Part shown: positions 40,680 to 45,228 of the stretch, in pieces
Position numbering within the stretch: position 1 is the first letter of the stretch
How the letters are laid out: each line of letters opens with the position of its first letter
Virus record (IMG/VR): IMGVR_UViG_3300029258_001218
Coordinates: 1 to 45,228 of that record
Reading direction: 5' to 3' (one strand)
Length of the DNA: 45,228 nt
Origin: a virus
Made by a program: the position numbers and the translations under genes
Notes under the pieces: model-generated
Databases searched by the model: none
Told to the model about the DNA's origin: nothing
What the model saw: only the letters and a program-made list of their open reading frames with translations

Positions 40680-41388
40680 TTTAGTAATAGAAGTAACTCG
40701 ACGCTGTAACATTAAGTGTGATCATTGTTTAAGAGGCGACTCTGAAAATATAGACTTTGGAGGCGGACTACTTAGTGATTTTATCAAAGTTTTAGGGGTA
40801 GATTCTATTAATAACGTCACGCTAACAGGCGGTGAACCTTCTTTGGTTGTTAACGTTATTAAAAACATACGGAGGATTTTAGATAGCTACGATATAGAAG
40901 TAATGAATTTTTATCTTGCCACTAATGGCAACGGCAACAATGACCCTAAATTTATTCTCGAAATGCTTCAATGGTATCTGTTTTGTACTGATAATGAAAC
41001 GAGTCAAATTGCATTAAGTAATGATAATTATCATGAATGGGCGGACGGTTCAATTGAATTAGGTTTATTATCAGGCTTGTCTTTCGCCTGCAACAAATAT
41101 CAAGATAATTTTAATTTTACTTTTGACAATACTATCAATGAAGGCAGGGCAAATGAATATGGCATAGGTAGAAGGACGGAAGAACCTGCGCAAATTGATA
41201 TTGACGAAAGTTACATAGGCGACCTTTTGTATCTCAATTGCAAGGGTAACGTTTTGTCATGTTGCGATTTAAGTTATGACACTCAAGACGATGAAGAGAC
41301 ACCTTTTTTAATAGATCATGTTAGTACATTATCTTATGAGTCGATTGAAAGATATAACGCAGCATTAGGGGAAAAGGAGACCGCCTAA
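40666..41388 (+). CDS. Radical SAM protein (240 aa)
   Basis: AAGGCGG precedes the ATG. CNIKCDHC is the canonical CxxxCxxC motif that binds the [4Fe-4S] cluster, followed by RGDSENIDF and then TLTGGEPSL, the GGE motif for SAM binding. A C-terminal LNCKGNVLSCCDLSY is reminiscent of SPASM-like auxiliary motifs. Similar short radical SAM proteins with RGD after the cluster occur in phages and plasmids with unknown function. Substrate is unknown. It could modify a peptide, DNA or tRNA. Followed by small unknown genes. Confidence 0.88.
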   Translation: MHVNDLVIEVTRRCNIKCDHCLRGDSENIDFGGGLLSDFIKVLGVDSINNVTLTGGEPSLVVNVIKNIRRILDSYDIEVMNFYLATNGNGNNDPKFILEMLQWYLFCTDNETSQIALSNDNYHEWADGSIELGLLSGLSFACNKYQDNFNFTFDNTINEGRANEYGIGRRTEEPAQIDIDESYIGDLLYLNCKGNVLSCCDLSYDTQDDEETPFLIDHVSTLSYESIERYNAALGEKETA

Positions 41389-41389
41389 A

Positions 41390-41578
41390 ATGGATAGTAG
41401 ACTCGAAAGTATCTATAATAATTATATCAATGGCAATCGTAGAGATATGGTATCTCAAATAGACTTATATGGTCAGTACCAATTTTGGATTGATATCAAA
41501 GTCTACCTCACGTATTCCGAATGGCAGGTATATATCAGCATGCATCAAAGCTATTGTAAAATTAAAGGAGCGATATAA
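41390..41578 (+). CDS. Small hypothetical protein (62 aa)
   Basis: Starts one bp after the radical SAM gene, with AAGGAG inside that gene's end. It is tyrosine- and aromatic-rich (LYGQYQFWIDIKVYLTYSEWQVYI). Could be a substrate or partner of the radical SAM enzyme, a guess based on immediate neighbourhood. Its stop overlaps the next start (TAATG). Confidence 0.6.
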   Translation: MDSRLESIYNNYINGNRRDMVSQIDLYGQYQFWIDIKVYLTYSEWQVYISMHQSYCKIKGAI

Positions 41579-42126
41579 TGATTAAAAAATTAATAGGGAA
41601 TGACGTTGATATCGAAACAAGTTTAAAAGAATACGGACTTGCCTGGACCGAATCGAAAACAGAATACCATTTTTATTACGGTATCAGGGTTGATGATAAT
41701 TGCAGTCATGATAGATTTGATTGGTCGGACGTTTCAAAAGATATTGATATCAGGGAAGAGTATAGCTGGGCGGACTTTGATGCAGTCAATAGTTTTGTTG
41801 GTGGGGGCTTTTTTGAGTTATCATTACCTCAACAGATAACCGATTTAATAAGTTATTATGGGAGTGAAAACGTTTTTGGTTCCAGTTATACAGAAGGTAT
41901 GACATACCGGGACGTGTTAAACAATACCGTCGATGGTATAACTGATATAGTCCAGGCTATACGGGCGTTGAATGACTCTATAGAATATGCTAATAATAAT
42001 CTTAATATAGGTATTTATAACCGTATGGAGCGCATAACACTACATCATAGAGTTGGCGCACTAACTCATGGTATTGAAAAATTATCATTAAAACTCAAGA
42101 ATATGATAGAAAGCGGGGTACAATGA
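41578..42126 (+). CDS. Hypothetical acidic protein (182 aa)
   Basis: AAAGGAGCGAT precedes the ATG. The protein is acidic, with helical C-terminal half (DGITDIVQAIRALNDSIEYANNN). No Cys motif or membrane segment. It is the largest of the unknown proteins around the radical SAM gene. No family recognised. Confidence 0.65.
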   Translation: MIKKLIGNDVDIETSLKEYGLAWTESKTEYHFYYGIRVDDNCSHDRFDWSDVSKDIDIREEYSWADFDAVNSFVGGGFFELSLPQQITDLISYYGSENVFGSSYTEGMTYRDVLNNTVDGITDIVQAIRALNDSIEYANNNLNIGIYNRMERITLHHRVGALTHGIEKLSLKLKNMIESGVQ

Positions 42127-42284
42127 AACCTGGATTAAAAGCAATATCAGATTGCGCAAGTTTGTTAGGAGATATATACAGTAATTTAGTCTATATTACA
42201 CCTGATACGGATGGAGATCTTAAGGACTTGGAAAGAAGTATTGAACTATTAAAAGAGGTCAAAGCATTGACCGAAAGTGAGTAG
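42123..42284 (+). CDS. Small helical protein (53 aa)
   Basis: Start overlaps the previous stop (ATGA) with AAGCGGGG upstream. Helical, acidic (DLKDLERSIELLKEVKAL). Probably translated by coupling. Function unknown. Confidence 0.55.
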   Translation: MKPGLKAISDCASLLGDIYSNLVYITPDTDGDLKDLERSIELLKEVKALTESE

Positions 42285-42287
42285 GAT

Positions 42288-42593
42288 ATGAAACATAGCA
42301 TAACAATCTCAAAGTCAGGGGTTATACAAGGTATGCGTATTAATGTGAAGTATGCCTCTAAAGCATTTAGTGTTCATAAAGACGCGTTTGACAACCACAA
42401 ACTATGGAATGTTACCCATTTAAATACGGGGTATGTATGTTTTAAATTTAAAAAGTACTCCAAAGCACGTGAATTCATAGAGGCGATGGAGTACCAATTG
42501 CAAGATTGGGATAATATGGACGTCAATCAAATGCAATCTTATAAAGAAAAAATAACAGCTATAAAGGAGCGTTTCGCAAATGAAATCAATTAA
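42288..42593 (+). CDS. Hypothetical protein (101 aa)
   Basis: Located three bp after the previous stop. An N-terminal beta part (ITISKSGVIQGMRINVKYAS) and a helical C-terminus (EFIEAMEYQLQDW, EKITAIKERFANE). No recognisable motif. It overlaps the next gene by 14 bp. Confidence 0.6.
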   Translation: MKHSITISKSGVIQGMRINVKYASKAFSVHKDAFDNHKLWNVTHLNTGYVCFKFKKYSKAREFIEAMEYQLQDWDNMDVNQMQSYKEKITAIKERFANEIN

Positions 42594-42798
42594 ACAACCA
42601 TTCAATGTATTGTCTGAAGTGCCGTGCAAGCAATGCGGACGACTGTTAAAAGCGAACGTAGTTAACCGTAAAGTTACTGCCACATTATGCTACTCTTGTT
42701 TTGTGGCCGCAAGTAAGTCAACCATCAATACCGCCCGTGACGTACGTATGAGGCGGGCTATCGGAAGGAAGGGAGGCAAGTATGCACCAAACGTTTAA
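42580..42798 (+). CDS. Small zinc-ribbon protein (72 aa)
   Basis: AAAGGAG precedes the ATG. CKQCGR and CYSCF supply a CxxC...CxxC zinc site around residues 16-43, and the C-terminus is very basic (RMRRAIGRKGGKYAPNV). Likely a small nucleic-acid- or ribosome-associated protein. Function unproven. Confidence 0.65.
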   Translation: MKSIKQPFNVLSEVPCKQCGRLLKANVVNRKVTATLCYSCFVAASKSTINTARDVRMRRAIGRKGGKYAPNV

Positions 42799-42880
42799 AC
42801 AAGTAATCAGGTTTATCGTGGGTTTAATAGTGATATTGGCAACCGTTGGCATATTAGATTGGATATTGAAAGGAGTATAA
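42782..42880 (+). CDS. Tiny membrane peptide (32 aa)
   Basis: GGGAGG precedes the ATG. VIRFIVGLIVILATVGILDWIL is a single membrane helix, so the peptide is almost entirely transmembrane. It overlaps the zinc-ribbon gene by 17 bp. Such peptides may tune host membrane proteins or act as toxin-like. Real expression is not certain. Confidence 0.5.
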   Translation: MHQTFKQVIRFIVGLIVILATVGILDWILKGV

Positions 42881-42881
42881 T

Positions 42882-43184
42882 ATGGATGTAATATTTGATG
42901 CAATTGACGAAATACTCCCTCACGGGAGTGGGTTTAATTTTAATTACGAGTATTCATTTACAACTAATTCCAGGTTGAAAGCGCACTCATACTATCATTG
43001 CATGGATGATGCTGGGGGTTATATAGGCGTGGCGGGTTTTACGGTTACGTTCAACCTCAAAGCTGGTACTTGGCGGTTAAGCTTCGATAACGACAACCGG
43101 ACACGGTATTTAACTATCAAACATGACTTACGTACCTATATCACTGACACATTGGTTCGCACTTTAGAAGGGGGGTTATTATGA
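42882..43184 (+). CDS. Hypothetical phage protein (100 aa)
   Basis: AAAGGAGTATAAT precedes the ATG. Beta-rich, aromatic (FNFNYEYSFTT, GTWRLSFDNDN). A short histidine/cysteine patch (SYYHCMDDAGG) lies at the centre. It is similar in style to common small accessory phage proteins. No specific function. Confidence 0.6.
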   Translation: MDVIFDAIDEILPHGSGFNFNYEYSFTTNSRLKAHSYYHCMDDAGGYIGVAGFTVTFNLKAGTWRLSFDNDNRTRYLTIKHDLRTYITDTLVRTLEGGLL

Positions 43185-43504
43185 TTAACATACCTGTATC
43201 AGAATGTACGTTTAAATTTGAAGCATTGCCGGAAGATATGCAACCGGATTTTGATGAAAGTATTAATGCAATTATTCGTCACCAGCTTGACGCAGGAAAC
43301 CCATACGCGTGGTTTGTTGCGCGTGTAACATGCCACTGGAAATCTTTTGCATACAGCGCTTATTTAGGTGGGTGCAGTTATACTGATGAAGAGGACTTTA
43401 TGCAGTGTGAGTACTATACCGATATGGTTAATGAAGCGCATGAAGGGTTAACCAATTCAATCAATGAGACGTATGCTATACTTAAGGCGGTGGATAATGC
43501 TTGA
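43181..43504 (+). CDS. Accessory phage protein of a common family (107 aa)
   Basis: GGGGGGTT precedes the ATG, which overlaps the previous stop. DAGNPYAWFVARVTCHW and YLGGCSYTDEEDF are marks of a widely distributed small phage protein of unknown function. The C-terminus is helical. It may serve in host takeover, but no direct evidence exists. Confidence 0.7.
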   Translation: MINIPVSECTFKFEALPEDMQPDFDESINAIIRHQLDAGNPYAWFVARVTCHWKSFAYSAYLGGCSYTDEEDFMQCEYYTDMVNEAHEGLTNSINETYAILKAVDNA

Positions 43505-43709
43505 TAGCATAGTGTTTATAATACGCTGGGTTGAATGGTGCGCGCAGTCGTACACGTCAAGCCTATTCGTGTGTATCATTGTGGCGGTAGCTCATTACGT
43601 ATTGACTAATGATAATTTTAGTGTACCTTGCTTGTCACTGGCTACCATGGTTGGTGGCTGCGCCTGGATAGTTTATTGCTTATATCGTCAAGGGTACGCA
43701 CTCGGTTAA
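43497..43709 (+). CDS. Two-span membrane protein (70 aa)
   Basis: Start chosen at 43497, with AAGGCGG upstream, overlapping the previous stop. Hydrophobic segments at about 22-37 (LFVCIIVAVAHYVL) and 45-62 (LATMVGGCAWIVYCLY) suggest a membrane hairpin. The start MLDSIVFIIRWVEWCAQSY echoes the small protein at 28138-28269. Function unknown. Confidence 0.6.
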   Translation: MLDSIVFIIRWVEWCAQSYTSSLFVCIIVAVAHYVLTNDNFSVPCLSLATMVGGCAWIVYCLYRQGYALG

Positions 43710-43733
43710 CTAATAATAAAAGGGGAAATAACG

Positions 43734-44396
43734 ATGATTAAATTTAAAGATTTAACACCTGAATTAATGAAAGAAATGTGTATCACTATCGGGTCGTACG
43801 CCAGTATCGGGGATAACGCCAGTATCGGGCGTGATGCCAGTATCGGGGATAACGCCAGTATCGGGGGTAACGCCAGTATCGGGCGTGGTGCCAGTATCGG
43901 GGATAACGCCAGTATCGGGCCGTACGCCAGTATCGGGGATAACGCCAGTATCGGGCGTGGTGCCAGTATCGGGCCGTACGCCAGTATCGGGCGTGGTGCC
44001 AGTATCGGGCCGTACGCCAGTATCGGGGGTAACGCCAGTATCGGGCGTGGTGCCAGTATCGGGCGTGGTGCCAGTATCGGGCGTGATGCCAGTATCGGGG
44101 ATAACGCCAGTATCGGGGGTAACGCCAGTATCGGGCGTGGTGCCAGTATCGGGCGTGGTGCCAGTATCGGGCCGTACGCCAAACTTAAAAAAGGTCTTAT
44201 TACCATTAGTGGTACGCAACACACGGTATCTATATATGATCCTGCCTCAAGACTGTTAAAAATTGGTTGTGAGCTTCATAACATCGACCATTGGCTTAAA
44301 AACTACGCTGAAATAGGGGTTTATAATGACTATCCACCCGGAATAATCGAAGAATATAAAAGATACATAGATCTATTTGCGGTCACATACCCGTAA
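43734..44396 (+). CDS. Hexapeptide-repeat (left-handed beta-helix) protein (220 aa)
   Basis: Residues about 19-148 are 22 hexads of the type ASIGxx (first one TIGSY), where xx is DN, RD, GN, RG or PY. The [I]-G-x4 rhythm builds a left-handed parallel beta-helix, about seven coils, usually trimeric. The C-terminal domain (HTVSIYDPASRLLKIGCELHNIDHWLKNY, then EEYKRYIDLF) is shared by many phage hexapeptide proteins. No acyltransferase His is visible, so binding or structural function is more likely than catalysis. Confidence 0.85.
   Translation: MIKFKDLTPELMKEMCITIGSYASIGDNASIGRDASIGDNASIGGNASIGRGASIGDNASIGPYASIGDNASIGRGASIGPYASIGRGASIGPYASIGGNASIGRGASIGRGASIGRDASIGDNASIGGNASIGRGASIGRGASIGPYAKLKKGLITISGTQHTVSIYDPASRLLKIGCELHNIDHWLKNYAEIGVYNDYPPGIIEEYKRYIDLFAVTYP
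43800..44177. repeat. Array of 21 repeats of 18 bp
   Basis: Exactly 21 units of 18 bp, each starting GCCAGTATCGGG, run without interruption. Only the last six bases vary, and only five versions occur (GATAAC, CGTGAT, GGTAAC, CGTGGT, CCGTAC). Unit order is not simple, which points to recombination or slippage with selection for whole codons. Confidence 0.95.
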
Positions 44397-44418
44397 TATG
44401 CTACCAGCCTAAACCATT

Positions 44419-44451
44419 AAAGCCTCATATCTCACGGTATGGGGCTTTTTT
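44419..44451 (+). terminator. Rho-independent terminator of accessory operon
   Basis: AAAGCCTCATA (44419-44429) pairs with TATGGGGCTTT (44438-44448), an 11-bp stem with one T-G pair and an 8-nt loop, followed by a T run to 44451. It ends the rightward operon 23 bp after the last gene. Confidence 0.9.
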
Positions 44452-44604
44452 GCGTCTATAGCATGCCCTGCCATCCGATAATCCCGTACCACCTCTATTC
44501 AACCGCCACACGGACGCCCAAAGCTCACGCGTATGGCCCTATCTATGCGCGTACGTCCTGTACACCCATGGCTACCTACGTGGCTGTATCGGGGAGCTTT
44601 GGGT

Positions 44605-44896
44605 GTAGCTCGGATAGTCAATCATACCAATGGTTTAATGAGTGGCCCAAAGCGCCTGCCGGTGGCTACCGTGCGCACTGCACGTGTTGCCTACGCGTGT
44701 GCGTGCTGGTACGCCTGCGGGCTATCTATGAGCGCGTGCTGGGTAGCTCGGATCGTCAATGATATCAGTCGCTTATAAGCGTATCCTTTTGTGCACACTT
44801 GAGGGCGTATCCTTTCGTGCACACCGCGCATGTACCCTTTAGTGCACATGTATGATTCAGTGTACAGATCCGATCGTCAATGATATCAATGGTTTA
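44605..44896. repeat. Three copies of a CGGATnGTCAATnATA-type repeat
   Basis: Copies lie at about 44605-44637, 44743-44767 and 44867-44896. They share GAT(A/C)GTCAAT(C/G)ATA, and two continue with CAATGGTTTA. Spacing is near 125-140 bp. Confidence 0.7.
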
Positions 44897-45195
44897 CGCT
44901 TGCTACAAGTTATGGAGGTAGGCTGAGGTGCACAAAAAGATACAGAAACGTCGCTGTCAGCCCTACAGCCATGCGGGTTCGCAAGGGGCAAGGGGTGCTC
45001 GTGGAGGCCCGCCGCGCCTGCGTTTACCTGGGTCGCTGTCAGCCCTACAGCCATGCAGGTTCACAAAGGTCCAAAAGAAATTCAGAAAGTCTGCGAAGGC
45101 CCGGTATCCGTGCGCTCACAAGCAGCGGCTGTCAACCCTACAGCCATGCGGGTTCACAAGCGTATCTTTTTGTGCACGTGTATCTTTTTGTGCAC
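44781..45195. repeat. Seven 16-bp iteron-like elements
   Basis: GTATCCTTTTGTGCAC (44781-44796), GTATCCTTTCGTGCAC (44807-44822), GTACCCTTTAGTGCAC (44832-44847), GTATGATTCAGTGTAC (44850-44865), the inverted GTGCACAAAAAGATAC (44928-44943), and GTATCTTTTTGTGCAC at 45162-45177 and 45180-45195. Strong similarity to elements at 40023-40060. Confidence 0.85.
44952..45160. repeat. Three 34-bp repeats with hairpin core
   Basis: Copies start at 44952, 45034 and 45127 and share GCTGTCA(G/A)CCCTACAGC, which folds as a GCTGT/ACAGC hairpin, followed by CATGC(G/A)GGTTC(G/A)CAA(G/A). The last copy has a 6-bp stem GGCTGT/ACAGCC. Spacing is 82 and 93 bp. Confidence 0.85.
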
Positions 45196-45228
45196 TTGGG
45201 TCCTTCCAGAGATACGTACAGCCAGGAG

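Larger units (their letters stand above)
44452..45228. other. Gene-free right end
   Basis: No reading frame here has a ribosome site or protein-like composition. Frames around 44439-44778 appear by chance. The region carries three repeat families, listed separately. If the genome is circular in the cell, it joins the equally gene-free left end, making one 1.4-kb non-coding block. Confidence 0.65.

Noticed and set aside
43706-44259. Long reading frames in other frames and on the minus strand over the 18-bp repeat array
   Set aside because: They exist because a repeat lacking stop codons is open in several frames. Only the hexapeptide frame has a ribosome site, a sensible N-terminus and a recognisable C-terminal domain.
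44439-44778. Overlapping plus-strand frames after the terminator
   Set aside because: No ribosome site, atypical amino-acid content, and they lie beyond the operon terminator in a repeat region.
44952-45160. CRISPR array
   Set aside because: Only three repeats, uneven spacing, no cas genes, and other repeat elements lie inside the would-be spacers.

Overview
This window looks like a complete or nearly complete genome of a tailed, double-stranded DNA bacteriophage, most likely a lytic siphovirus of a Gram-negative host. The virion genes are mosaic: a lambda GpA-type large terminase and lambda-type portal, a ClpP-like head protease with a nested scaffold, a Mu gpT-like major capsid protein, a tail tube, a tail assembly chaperone pair made by -1 frameshifting, and a long tape measure. 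No integrase, excisionase or CI-type repressor was recognised. A Gram-negative host is inferred from Sec signal peptides, a lipoprotein with a classic lipobox and sigma70-like promoters. I cannot name host or phage.

Layout. (1) 1-727: a gene-free left end full of direct and inverted repeats, ending in a strong sigma70-like promoter. (2) 728-6408, rightward: small early genes, an HNH-AP2 endonuclease, small and large terminase and several short unknown genes. (3) 6409-6569: helically phased 11-bp repeats and an extended -10 promoter. (4) 6570-27724, rightward: head genes (6570-12250), tail genes (12263-21664), then a run of genes whose products mostly carry N-terminal signal peptides and beta-rich adhesin-like domains (21985-26825), and two probable lysis enzymes. 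(5) 39712 down to 27707, leftward: the replication module, with Cys-rich and helix-turn-helix proteins, a proline-rich protein, a DUF2800/RecB-like nuclease, a DUF2815-like ssDNA-binding protein, family A DNA polymerase, SF2 helicase, VRR-NUC nuclease and primase-helicase, ending at a terminator followed by a lone lipoprotein gene. (6) 39713-40372: a divergent control region with three repeat families and two opposing promoters. (7) 40373-44396, rightward: an accessory operon with a radical SAM protein, many tiny proteins and a hexapeptide-repeat beta-helix protein, closed by a strong terminator. (8) 44452-45228: a gene-free right end with three further repeat families, one shared with the control region.

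How it fits together. The leftward operon copies the genome: primase-helicase, polymerase, ssDNA-binding protein, helicase and nucleases. The rightward late operon builds procapsids and tails, the terminase packages DNA, and the two end-of-operon hydrolases probably open the cell. The repeat-rich ends and the control region probably hold origin, packaging and regulator-binding sites. The least explained parts are the signal-peptide cassette, the radical SAM operon, the hexapeptide-repeat array and the repeat families.
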